Shown: positions 7,708-17,465 of the stretch, piece by piece | Numbering within the stretch: position 1 is the first letter of the stretch | Layout of the letters: each line of letters opens with the position of its first letter | NCBI GenBank assembly: GCA_021158405.1 | Contig: JAGGUP010000094.1 | Span: 1-34,702, forward strand | Direction: 5' to 3' | DNA: 34,702 nt | Source: Bacteroidales bacterium | GTDB lineage: Bacteria; Bacteroidota; Bacteroidia; Bacteroidales; UBA12170 | Made by a program: the position numbers and the translations under genes | The notes under the pieces: generated by a model | What the model saw: only the letters and a program-made list of their open reading frames with translations | The model's database searches: none | What the model was told of the DNA's origin: nothing

Positions 7708-9069
7708 TTATTTTGATTGCCACGCTTCAAAATAAGAGCACGTATTAAATTTATCATTGATATGGATATAGGTTTTTCCAGCTCTCTCTTTTACCCAAGA
7801 ATCAATTACTTCCTTTTTCTTTTTGCTAATCGCTGCCTTTTGAATAACATCATAATCCTGCCTCATATTGGCTTTATGAGGCGCAATTTTTTTAACCAAC
7901 TGAAGTAATCTATAAGCTTGCTGATTTTTATCCGTAGTAAAACTTACAGCACCGGAAACTTTTCCAACATCCAACTTATCAATAACATAGAAAACTTTTG
8001 GATCTAACTCTTCTGCTTGAAATATCGCATTTCCACTTTTTGGGTTCAGAATCAATCCTCCGTTAAAACGATTTTGTTCATCAGAAAATTTCAAGGCCGC
8101 AGCTTTAAATGTAATGCTATTTTTTACAATTAAATTGCGAATACTATCCAAAAAAACAGCCGCTTCTTTCAACGCATAGGGAGAAATTTTTGGGCGAAGT
8201 AAGATATGACGAACATTGATAAATTCATCCTTTTTTTCAATCATCTGAATAATATGATAACCCGCTTCCGTTTCCACAATACCCGATATTTCACCTTCTT
8301 TTAAGCCATAAGCGACGTCTTCGAATTCGGGATACAATTCACCTCTGCCATACATACCCAGCTCTCCACCTTTTTTAGCAGATCCGGGATCTTCAGAATA
8401 TAGAATAGCCAGTGTAGCAAAGCTCTCCCCTTTGAGAATTCGTGTTCTAAGATTGAATAATTTTTCTTTAACAGCCAATTTTTCGGCCGCTGAAATGGGT
8501 GGCTTTTTCACAATCTCAGCAACCTGATAAGCCACATTAATAAGGGGTAAGCTATCTTGATGAATCTCCTTATAAAAAACCTTAATCTCTTTTGGTGTAA
8601 TGGTTACGTTCTTTGTGATTTGCTCTTGAACATCTTGTTGAAGAATCTGGTCACCGATTATTTCACGCATCTCCTCTTTAAACTGATCCACCGGCTTATG
8701 ATAATATTCTTCCAGTTTTTCCTGACTTCCAAACTGAGAAATATAATATCTAAAACGGCGGTCAAGTTCTTGTTCCACTTGAGCCGGACCTACTACAATA
8801 CTATCAATATCTGCTTGATTTAAAAGCAGTTTTTGAAAAATCAACTCCTTTAAAATATCGCATTTGATTGTTGACGAGCTCCCTTCAATATAGCCTTGCA
8901 TACGATACTGCAAATACTGAGTCTCAATATCTGATTGAAGGATTATATTCTTTCCTACAACAGCAACCACCTCATCCAAAACAGTTTGCGATTTTTGCTC
9001 AGTTTCCTGCCCAATAGCGAACAGGCTAATTATAAAACTAAATGTAAGTATTGAAAAAGTTTTTTTCAT
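7708..9069 (-). CDS. surA: SurA-like periplasmic peptidyl-prolyl isomerase/chaperone
   Basis: Periplasmic chaperone that escorts outer-membrane proteins. Start at ATG 9069 (MKKTFSILTFSFIISLFAIGQ) gives a clean signal peptide; an in-frame ATG at 9078 would add three residues. After the signal comes the SurA N-domain (VVAVVGKNIILQSDIETQY), then a parvulin-type domain around residues 175-280 with KKGGELGMYGRGELYPEFE and ETEAGYHIIQMIEK, and a second, weaker parvulin-like domain starting at VRHILLRPK. The architecture N-domain + two parvulin domains + short C-tail fits SurA. It follows the SurA-N-like lipoprotein gene by about 66 bp and the two-parvulin PPIase in the same direction, forming a foldase cluster. 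Confidence 0.9.
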   Translation of the reverse strand: MKKTFSILTFSFIISLFAIGQETEQKSQTVLDEVVAVVGKNIILQSDIETQYLQYRMQGYIEGSSSTIKCDILKELIFQKLLLNQADIDSIVVGPAQVEQELDRRFRYYISQFGSQEKLEEYYHKPVDQFKEEMREIIGDQILQQDVQEQITKNVTITPKEIKVFYKEIHQDSLPLINVAYQVAEIVKKPPISAAEKLAVKEKLFNLRTRILKGESFATLAILYSEDPGSAKKGGELGMYGRGELYPEFEDVAYGLKEGEISGIVETEAGYHIIQMIEKKDEFINVRHILLRPKISPYALKEAAVFLDSIRNLIVKNSITFKAAALKFSDEQNRFNGGLILNPKSGNAIFQAEELDPKVFYVIDKLDVGKVSGAVSFTTDKNQQAYRLLQLVKKIAPHKANMRQDYDVIQKAAISKKKKEVIDSWVKERAGKTYIHINDKFNTCSYFEAWQSK

Positions 9070-9135
9070 AATATTCATATTTCATTTTCGGATAGCGGTC
9101 AAAATTAAGACAATAATCCCATTAGTCGGTTTAAT

Positions 9136-9993
9136 TTAATATATCTCAAAATTCTTTTGTTGAAAAGCACGTTCAAACAATGCGTTTTCCATGTTTTCTA
9201 TTAATACGAGTTTCCTTTTATTCAAAATTATCTTCTTGATTTTTCCCTTCTCAAACTCAATTGGAGACAGCTCATCAGCCACTTTAAATCCTTTGATATA
9301 AAGAAAAAAAACATCCGGTTTATCCTTAAATTCGATAAATCGATTATTCCTTAGAAACACAGATTTATTATAGGTTGTGATTGGAATCTTCGTAAGTAAA
9401 TCGTTAAAAAGTATCCATTTTTCATCATCTATAAAATAATCTTTACCATATTCTACACAAAAATTCTCCAAGGCCAGCTTTTCAGTAGTTGTATCTCCTA
9501 AGTTTTTAAAAAGATCACGAGCCATTTCGAGTTGAGGTGAGTTTTCGTCCAATTGAATAAAACTAAACTGAACAATACTTTCTTTCAGCTCAAAATCTTG
9601 AACATGTTGCTGATAATAATCTTCAATCTCCGTTTCCTTTACTTCGGTATCCAATTGCTGATCGATATACAACTTTTTAAACTGAAAAAGCAACAATGAG
9701 TTCCTATATTCTTGCAGTTGCTTATCAAAATTCTTTAGGCTATCAGGCAAGTTATTGGTAGCGTGCTGAACCAAAATTTCATTGCGCACCCAAGAATTAA
9801 CAAAGCTTTGAGCCAGCTGCAACGAATCATTGGGATTGGCACCTTTAGTAATGTAATCTCCTATGTTTGAGTATTTTAAATAATGATCGTTCACACGTGC
9901 TAAAATAACATCCTGGTCGTTAATACCATTTGTATTACAAGCAAAAAGGCTTATCAAAAAAACTAAAACAACCGATTTTAATCCTGTCTTCAT
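9136..9993 (-). CDS. SurA-N-like lipoprotein without a parvulin domain
   Basis: A 285-residue predicted lipoprotein: hydrophobic leader then lipobox LFAC with C19, followed by Asn-rich linker. The mature N-terminus (DVILARVNDHYLKYSNIGDYI) and the following helices resemble the SurA/PpiC N-terminal chaperone domain, but no parvulin motif (GG-x-LG, GYH) is present. It is sandwiched between two parvulin genes; its start overlaps the upstream PPIase stop by 4 bp, so it is translationally coupled. Inference: a membrane-anchored, isomerase-free holdase in the outer-membrane-protein pathway. No aspartate follows the lipobox cysteine (C-N), so outer-membrane sorting is possible. Confidence 0.75.
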   Translation of the reverse strand: MKTGLKSVVLVFLISLFACNTNGINDQDVILARVNDHYLKYSNIGDYITKGANPNDSLQLAQSFVNSWVRNEILVQHATNNLPDSLKNFDKQLQEYRNSLLLFQFKKLYIDQQLDTEVKETEIEDYYQQHVQDFELKESIVQFSFIQLDENSPQLEMARDLFKNLGDTTTEKLALENFCVEYGKDYFIDDEKWILFNDLLTKIPITTYNKSVFLRNNRFIEFKDKPDVFFLYIKGFKVADELSPIEFEKGKIKKIILNKRKLVLIENMENALFERAFQQKNFEIY

Positions 9994-11984
9994 TCTTTAT
10001 CTCGTTCTTTTAAAGTACGTAAAACATGCTTATCAACTTTTACTTGGTAACGTTTCTTTAACTCAGCTATCCATTCTTTTTCAAGATGAGTTTGGTAATT
10101 AGCAATCGCCATTCCTCTTGTTTCACTTAACTTCTTAAGTGTTGGTTTGAGAATATCACGGAAAGCAATAATGGCCTCAACCTCGCCATTTTCATCCATC
10201 AACGAATAAAAAGCTGATTTCTTCCATTTGAAAGCATCGTATTCTGGTTTATCGCCTTTTTCGATAGTTATATTTTCCAAACGAACTGGATTTAAACTAT
10301 CACCTGAAAACTCATTAAGAATCTCCTCATCGGTTTTTCCAAGGAAAAGCAAATCTTGTACGCTATCGGAATAACTTTTATCATTTAAATGAAAGACTGA
10401 AAGCTGCGCTCTTTTTTTCCATTTGTATTTGTTCTGATTCTTCGCAAAAAACTGTTCCAAACCTAAAGTATCTTTTGAAGCTGCTGACCAAACTTTCTTA
10501 TCCATCAAATCAAACAAAAGAATTCCCTCGCGGTATTCGTTCATAATTAATCGAAACTCGGAATACTTTTCTTCCAAATGTTCTTCTTCATAATTCAAGC
10601 AATTTTGATTTACATATTCCTGATATCTTTTTTCAAGAAATACAGGAAAATTGTCAGGCATTACAGATTCTTTTTGCTTATCCAGATGCATTAGGAAATC
10701 GTATTGACTGTATTCCCTATCATGAATTGAAAAGATCGGTTTTGTATAATTCGACAAACTTTCAATCACAAATTTAGAAGAATAAAAATTCGCATTGACA
10801 GCAGAAAAGGCTTCATGAAGGTTCTCTGGAAATTCCAGAAAATGCTCTTCATTTTTTATCTGAGCTATTTTCGCCAGCTCTCCTTTATGTGAACGGACAT
10901 CTCTTTTTAATTTCTCTTTAATTTCCTCTTTTACTTTTTCAAAATCCTCTACTGGTTTTTGATCGAGAAATTTAATGATATGCCAGCCAAAACTCGTTTT
11001 TACAGGAGCAGATATATCGCCTACCTTCATTTTTGAAATTGCAGCAATAAATTCGGGCACCATTCTGTTTGCACCAAACCAAGGCAATTCGCCTCCTTTT
11101 TTACTGGAACCTTTATCATCGGAATGTTGACGAACAATCTCTTCGAATGTCTTTCCATTTTGGATTTGAGCATACAAAGTATCTATCCACATCTTGGCAG
11201 AATCAGCTTCACTTGAGCTACTGTTTTTGATAAAAATATGCGCTGCACGAACTTGACCAATAGCGGGAATTTTATCTGTCAGAAAAATCAAATGATAACC
11301 AAAGCGAGTGCGCACAGGCATTGAAATTTCTCCTTTTTGCAAATTAAAAACGGCTTCTTCAAAGGGGAAAACCATGTCAAAAACTCCAAAATAGCCTAAG
11401 TCACCTTGATTTCCTTTTCGCATCGGGCGGCCATTTCCCATATTTGTATCTCTTGCCGAGGGATCTTCAGAAAATTTAACCGCTGCATCAGCAAAGCTGT
11501 AAGTTCCATCTAGAATCGCCTGGCGAGTTTGAAACGCCTTTTGAAAAACAGCTAGCGTATCTGCCGGTGAAGCATTTTCGGCCAAACGAAATAAAATATG
11601 ACTGGCTCTTACATTGATCAGCATGCGATCATAAAGTTGGCGGACAGTTTCATCATTCACCTCTTCAATAACCAAATAAGGCTTTGCTAGTTGCTGGCGA
11701 TATCCCTCTAATTCTTTAAGAAAAGGAGTTGCGGTATCCATTTTAGCATCTTTGGCTTCTTTCACCTTCAGTTTGAAATTAATATAGAGCTCGAGGTATT
11801 CTTTTAAGCTGGTTTTTTCACCTTGTAAGTTAATATTGCTATTTTTCTTATAGATCGACCAAAATTCCTCTGCATCTACTTTTTCATCACCAACAGTTAA
11901 CAAAACAGAAGAACTGTCTTGAGCTATTCCACTCAATGAAAAGACTATTATTAATCCAAAAAGACTAAACCATTTTTTGATCAT
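9990..11984 (-). CDS. peptidyl-prolyl cis-trans isomerase with two parvulin domains
   Basis: A 664-residue exported foldase. Residues 1-21 form a signal peptide ending SGIAQ. Two adjacent parvulin domains follow: the first near 123-235 (ASHILFRLAENAS, GDLGYFGVFDMVFPFEEAVF, RFGYHLIFLTDK) and the second near 243-345 (RAAHIFIKNSSSS, KKGGELPWFGANRMVPEFIAA, SFGWHIIKFLDQK). The C-terminal half is mostly charged helix without a recognised domain and may be a chaperone region. It starts 22 bp downstream of the guaB stop and is coupled by a 4-bp overlap to the next lipoprotein. The order guaB-PPIase-PPIase-like-surA is familiar from Bacteroidota. Confidence 0.9.
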   Translation of the reverse strand: MIKKWFSLFGLIIVFSLSGIAQDSSSVLLTVGDEKVDAEEFWSIYKKNSNINLQGEKTSLKEYLELYINFKLKVKEAKDAKMDTATPFLKELEGYRQQLAKPYLVIEEVNDETVRQLYDRMLINVRASHILFRLAENASPADTLAVFQKAFQTRQAILDGTYSFADAAVKFSEDPSARDTNMGNGRPMRKGNQGDLGYFGVFDMVFPFEEAVFNLQKGEISMPVRTRFGYHLIFLTDKIPAIGQVRAAHIFIKNSSSSEADSAKMWIDTLYAQIQNGKTFEEIVRQHSDDKGSSKKGGELPWFGANRMVPEFIAAISKMKVGDISAPVKTSFGWHIIKFLDQKPVEDFEKVKEEIKEKLKRDVRSHKGELAKIAQIKNEEHFLEFPENLHEAFSAVNANFYSSKFVIESLSNYTKPIFSIHDREYSQYDFLMHLDKQKESVMPDNFPVFLEKRYQEYVNQNCLNYEEEHLEEKYSEFRLIMNEYREGILLFDLMDKKVWSAASKDTLGLEQFFAKNQNKYKWKKRAQLSVFHLNDKSYSDSVQDLLFLGKTDEEILNEFSGDSLNPVRLENITIEKGDKPEYDAFKWKKSAFYSLMDENGEVEAIIAFRDILKPTLKKLSETRGMAIANYQTHLEKEWIAELKKRYQVKVDKHVLRTLKERDKE

Positions 11985-12006
11985 TTTTGCACTTTTAAGA
12001 GGTTAA

Positions 12007-13600
<1,594 letters not shown>

Positions 13601-13618
13601 AAATATATTGGATAAAAA

Positions 13619-15427
13619 TTAAATCGTAAATTCTAAACCCAATTCCTTGAGTTTTTCTTGGCTTGGGCGACTGGTTTTTAGATTCCAACCACGTTCAGTA
13701 TAATATTCTTCTATCCACTCATTAAAATCCTCATGAGTAGCTAAGATATCTTTGCCTTTTCCGTAGGTGTGAGCATCTTTAAAAAAACGCTCAGGCAAAC
13801 AATCATCATCACGATTAAATCCTTCGCGATAGTTGAACATTTTTTCCAAATTAAATATCCGTTCGCCTATATGTTTAAACTCTTCATCGGTTTGTTCAAC
13901 ACCAGTGATTGCCTCTATAAAATGGCGATAAGAAATCTCTCCTTTATACCAAGATCCAGCAAAGCTGCAAGCTCCGAGAGAATCTTGACTAGCATCAAAA
14001 TTTTGACGATTAGGGTTCGATCCATTCAAATGACAAGCACCTCTATTTGCTGTTCCATATGTTATCATCATCCGAGCAGCATGCGTATTTACATTCCAGG
14101 CAGCCAATTCATGACCTTTTACATGAATGGCAAACTCTTCAGAACCTTGTCCAATATGTGCTGCAAGAGCCTTAACCCCTTGCGAAGCGAGTTTTCCAAT
14201 TCCTTCTCTACGTGCAATTTTATGAAGCATTTGGATAGAAGCATCAACAGCACCCCATTTCAAATCAATTCCATCTAAAAAGTCTAAATCGATCATTCCT
14301 TTTTCGCGAGCTTCCATCAAAAAGCCTAAAACACCTCCTGCAGTAATGATATCAATTCCATAATCATCGCAAATGAAAATCATTTTATTAAGACCTTCCA
14401 AATCAGAAATTAAAAGGTTAGCACCCATCATTGTTCCCGTTTCATATTCCGGTCCATCATGAACAACACCGCCATAAGCACCTTTGGCAAAACCACTTTT
14501 CTTACAAGCCAGCTGACAAGAAAAGCAAGCAAAATCGCGTTTCCAAATCTGTGTTCGTGCCGCTTTGGTATTGATCATTTCTATTTCTTTGAAAGTACCT
14601 TCTCGGTAATTTCTTACGGCCATAGTACCGTTATCACTAGAGCTTTCCAGAGCATCAGCCGTTCCTCCTGAGCGCCAAGACTCAACACCTTCTTTATCTT
14701 CACGAAAAGCAGTACGTGCTTTATCTAAAAGCTCCAAATACATTTTATGCTTCGCTAAATTGGGTTGTTGATTTCCATTGACAACAATGGCTTTTAAATT
14801 TTTAGACCCCATAACAGCACCAACGCCACCTCTACCCGCAGCACGAGCAGCGGTATTAATTATACTCGCATAAGGAACACCGTTTTCTCCACCTTGACCA
14901 ATATAACAAGATTGATATTGCTTACCAAATTTCTCAATCAACAACTTATCAAAAGTATCGGTTCCCATCCCCCAATAAGAACGCGCGCTTTTAATTTGCA
15001 CTTTATCATCCTCGATAAGAATATAAACTGGAGAACTTGCTTTACCCGTAACAGCAATTCCATCATAACCAGCAAATTTTACTTCCGGCCCAAAGAAACC
15101 ACCCATGTTAGCATAGGAAATGGTTGAAGAATGCTCCTGATTTTTATTTACAGGCGATGTTCTTGGCGATTTTGTAACAACGGTTGTCCGCGACGACGAA
15201 GGAATTGGCAATCCACTAAAAGGGCCAGGCATAAAAAGCAAAGGATTATCTGGCGATAAAGGATCTAAACCCGGTTCTTTTATCCTGTCCCAAAGAATTT
15301 TCATTCCTAAACCACGTCCACCTAAATAATTCTTTAAATCGTCTTTGCTTATTTTTGTTTTCTTAATTTCTCGAGTTGTTAGATTAACATCCAACAAAAC
15401 TCCGTATTGTCCCCAAATCTTATCCAT
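13619..15427 (-). CDS. aldehyde:ferredoxin oxidoreductase (AOR) family tungsten/molybdenum enzyme
   Basis: A 602-residue AOR-family protein. Visible landmarks: N-terminal GGRGLGMKILWD (36-47), the family signature RAAGRGGVGAVMGSKNLKA near 195-213, [4Fe-4S] ligands in CFSCQLAC (C301, C304, C308), the pterin/metal motif DDYGID (354-359), and the second motif DSLGAC (482-487) whose C487 would be the fourth cluster ligand, as in Pyrococcus AOR. Members bind a tungsto- or molybdo-bispterin and oxidise aldehydes or related substrates; the substrate here is unknown. The gene overlaps the upstream polyferredoxin stop by 8 bp and has a perfect AGGAGG six bases before its ATG. The pair recalls E. coli ydhY/ydhV. 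No signal peptide is present. Confidence 0.92.
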   Translation of the reverse strand: MDKIWGQYGVLLDVNLTTREIKKTKISKDDLKNYLGGRGLGMKILWDRIKEPGLDPLSPDNPLLFMPGPFSGLPIPSSSRTTVVTKSPRTSPVNKNQEHSSTISYANMGGFFGPEVKFAGYDGIAVTGKASSPVYILIEDDKVQIKSARSYWGMGTDTFDKLLIEKFGKQYQSCYIGQGGENGVPYASIINTAARAAGRGGVGAVMGSKNLKAIVVNGNQQPNLAKHKMYLELLDKARTAFREDKEGVESWRSGGTADALESSSDNGTMAVRNYREGTFKEIEMINTKAARTQIWKRDFACFSCQLACKKSGFAKGAYGGVVHDGPEYETGTMMGANLLISDLEGLNKMIFICDDYGIDIITAGGVLGFLMEAREKGMIDLDFLDGIDLKWGAVDASIQMLHKIARREGIGKLASQGVKALAAHIGQGSEEFAIHVKGHELAAWNVNTHAARMMITYGTANRGACHLNGSNPNRQNFDASQDSLGACSFAGSWYKGEISYRHFIEAITGVEQTDEEFKHIGERIFNLEKMFNYREGFNRDDDCLPERFFKDAHTYGKGKDILATHEDFNEWIEEYYTERGWNLKTSRPSQEKLKELGLEFTI

Positions 15428-16103
15428 TGATTACCTCCTCTCCTGAATAATAACGTTCAAATAATTCTTCGGCAATTTCTTCAGGTGAAAGGCCAAAATA
15501 TGTTCTGTTTACATCTACTTCTCTAAATGATAAAGCACCATAAGGACAATTTTTTACACATTGAGGATCACCTCCACAATGGTCGCAAATATGCTCTGGA
15601 TGCCTTGTTTTAGGATTCATTTTTATAACACCCGTTCGCTCAGTTTCACAAATATCGGCACAAGAACCACAGCTAATACACACGTCGTGATTGGTACGAA
15701 TGGCCTGAGTTACTTCATCGCGATAAATGGCTTTGTATCCACTTATTGGATCGGGAGTAACAGGACAAGCATTTACGCAAGGTGTATCTGGACAATTAGC
15801 ACAAACACTCGGAACATCCACATCAGGATTGTAATGATAAACTTGAATATTGCCCAATTTTGGGTTTCCTAAACCGTTGAGAATTTCTCCATTGATTTCC
15901 ACGGGATAGTGGAAAGCGGAACAAACGGTTTCGCAAGTACGACAACCCGTACATTTATCAAAATCGACAACAATGGCTTTAAGAATTCCGTTTGTGGCTT
16001 CATTCCCAAACAAGAAATGATATTTGCCCAAAACAACAACTCCACCACCGCCAATGGCTAATTTTTTCAGAAAATCTCTTCTACTGGTTTCCTTGTGTGT
16101 CAT
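15420..16103 (-). CDS. Tat-signal polyferredoxin with four [4Fe-4S] clusters, AOR partner
   Basis: An electron-transfer protein of 227 residues from ATG 16103 (MTHKETSRRDFLKKL); an in-frame ATG at 16142 would add 13 residues and is possible. The N-terminus carries a textbook twin-arginine motif SRRDFLKK followed by a glycine-rich hydrophobic stretch. Sixteen cysteines form four clusters: CTGCRTCETVC, CANCPDTPCVNAC, CISCGSCADIC and CDHCGGDPQCVKNC, the arrangement of DmsB/HycB/YdhY-type subunits. It is translationally coupled to the AOR-family gene by an 8-bp overlap, so it is inferred to receive or supply the AOR electrons. The downstream enzyme lacks its own signal; if the Tat motif works, the complex would be exported by hitch-hiking. 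Confidence 0.92.
   Translation of the reverse strand: MTHKETSRRDFLKKLAIGGGGVVVLGKYHFLFGNEATNGILKAIVVDFDKCTGCRTCETVCSAFHYPVEINGEILNGLGNPKLGNIQVYHYNPDVDVPSVCANCPDTPCVNACPVTPDPISGYKAIYRDEVTQAIRTNHDVCISCGSCADICETERTGVIKMNPKTRHPEHICDHCGGDPQCVKNCPYGALSFREVDVNRTYFGLSPEEIAEELFERYYSGEEVING
15433..15438 (-). promoter_or_regulatory. Shine-Dalgarno GGAGGT before the AOR gene
   Basis: The minus strand reads AGGAGGTAATCA directly before the AOR ATG (GGAGGT, then six bases). It is formed by the last codons of the ferredoxin gene (Gly-Glu-Glu-Val). Such a strong match is unusual in Bacteroidota, where leaders are normally A-rich, and may boost translation of the catalytic subunit. Confidence 0.6.
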
Positions 16104-16406
16104 AGGTTTGTTTTTGGTTATATGAAAAGTCTTCAACTTCATACTAATTTTGAGTTTGACTTTTTCAGCATAAAGATAATTTTTTAGGGCTTCATGATTG
16201 ATTTCCTAACTAATTTGTAATGATTTTAAATTACAAAACCGACTTAATCTAAGGTATTTTAAAAAAACATGGCTTCTCTGTTTGGGTTCTATAAACGTTT
16301 TGCTATTTTTGGTGATGGAATACTATCGTAATTTTCAAAATAAGCATGGAACTGAATCTACTTGCTATTTTAATCTGCTCAATATTGACAACTAATTTAT
16401 GACAAA

Positions 16407-16562
16407 ATGAAATACATCATTTTAATTTTCATAATGCTCCTCGTAGTAAACACAGGAATACAAGCATTCAAACAAAGCAATAAAAGAGTTCCGCCAACCA
16501 CCATATTAATTTTAATCGTTTTAATCGTTTTACTATTTCTATCTTATCAGTCCATTTTATAA
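16407..16562 (+). CDS. small hydrophobic protein, 51 residues, two predicted membrane segments
   Basis: ATG at 16407 opens 51 codons: a first hydrophobic segment (residues 3-14), a short polar linker with AFKQSNKRVPPTT, and a second hydrophobic run of I/L/V (33-45), ending YQSIL. The linker is positively charged, which predicts a helical hairpin with the loop in the cytoplasm. No family is recognised. It lies in the spacer upstream of the pentapeptide gene, 64 bp before it. It might be a real small membrane protein or a chance open frame in AT-rich DNA; the balanced two-helix pattern argues for the former. Confidence 0.4.
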   Translation: MKYIILIFIMLLVVNTGIQAFKQSNKRVPPTTILILIVLIVLLFLSYQSIL

Positions 16563-16626
16563 ATGCCTTTAAAGCTTAATTTAAAATATTATTTTTACGA
16601 GTGAATTAACTCAAGAAACAAACCCC

Positions 16627-17199
16627 ATGAGTAAAGCATATATCGAAGATCAAACCTTTAAAGGGATAGACTATTCCTCTATAAATATTTCCATAACCGA
16701 CTATGAAAATTGCTCTTTTATCCATTGCATTTTTTCAAATACTAACTTATCCAATATCAATTTTTCTGAATGCGAATTTGAGGGTTGTGATTTTAGTAAT
16801 GCGAAAATACAAAATACTGCTTTTAGAGAATCAAACTTCAAAGATTGCAAACTCATTGGATTGAATTTTGAGCATTGTAATCCCTTTTTATTTTCAGTAA
16901 ATTTTACAAACTGCCAACTAAATTTTTCTTCTTTTTATAAACGTATTCTAAAAAATACGCTCTTCAAAAACTGTATCCTTCAGGAAGTAGATTTCACAGA
17001 AACAGATTTAACGTCCTCTAATTTTGATGCTTGTGATTTAACAAGAGCCAGCTTTGAAAATACTAATTTACAGAAAGTAGATTTTAGGACATCTTTTAAT
17101 TATTCCATAGATCCCGAACTTAACAAACTAAAAAAAGCCAAATTCTCAAGAATGGAAGTCATTGGTTTATTAAACAAATACAACATAGATATTGAATAG
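16627..17199 (+). CDS. pentapeptide-repeat protein
   Basis: A 190-residue protein built mostly of five-residue repeats with the central F or L typical of right-handed quadrilateral beta-helices (for example SNTNLSNINF, CDFSNAKIQNTAF, DLTSSNF, DLTRASF, NLQKVDF). It is cysteine-rich in the repeat faces and ends in KLKKAKFSRMEVIGLLNKYNIDIE-like helical cap (residues 166-190), the standard cap of Qnr/MfpA-type and of many Bacteroidota homologues. DNA-gyrase mimicry is known for Qnr and MfpA, but this chromosomal, shorter group has no proven function. The codon usage looks like its neighbours. It stands alone on the + strand with its own AT-rich upstream region. Confidence 0.85.
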   Translation: MSKAYIEDQTFKGIDYSSINISITDYENCSFIHCIFSNTNLSNINFSECEFEGCDFSNAKIQNTAFRESNFKDCKLIGLNFEHCNPFLFSVNFTNCQLNFSSFYKRILKNTLFKNCILQEVDFTETDLTSSNFDACDLTRASFENTNLQKVDFRTSFNYSIDPELNKLKKAKFSRMEVIGLLNKYNIDIE

Positions 17200-17465
17200 T
17201 TAGAAAGTCTAGCTTTTTACTATCATTTCTTATCAATCAGAACTAAAATTTTGTCATTAATTTCAGATGTATTCACGCGTACATTTCCGCAAGTTTAATA
17301 ATTTCTAAACTTTTTTTTACAAATATTTAACTTTAAATCTGATAATAAAACCCCATTCATCTTTTATTTACATCTAATATATCTGCATATTTGCAATGTA
17401 ATATAATTTACGATTCTGGATACTCCTATTGAGTACTCGCAATTAACATAAAAAAACAAAAAAAC

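Noticed and set aside
16627-17199. Call as a Qnr quinolone-resistance protein
   Set aside because: The fold and C-terminal cap are similar, but it is shorter, chromosomal and close to common Bacteroidota homologues without shown activity.
17391-17465. Weak hairpin TACTC-CTATT-GAGTA before the flavoprotein gene
   Set aside because: Only five pairs with a small loop and no T-run; not enough for a riboswitch, attenuator or operator call.
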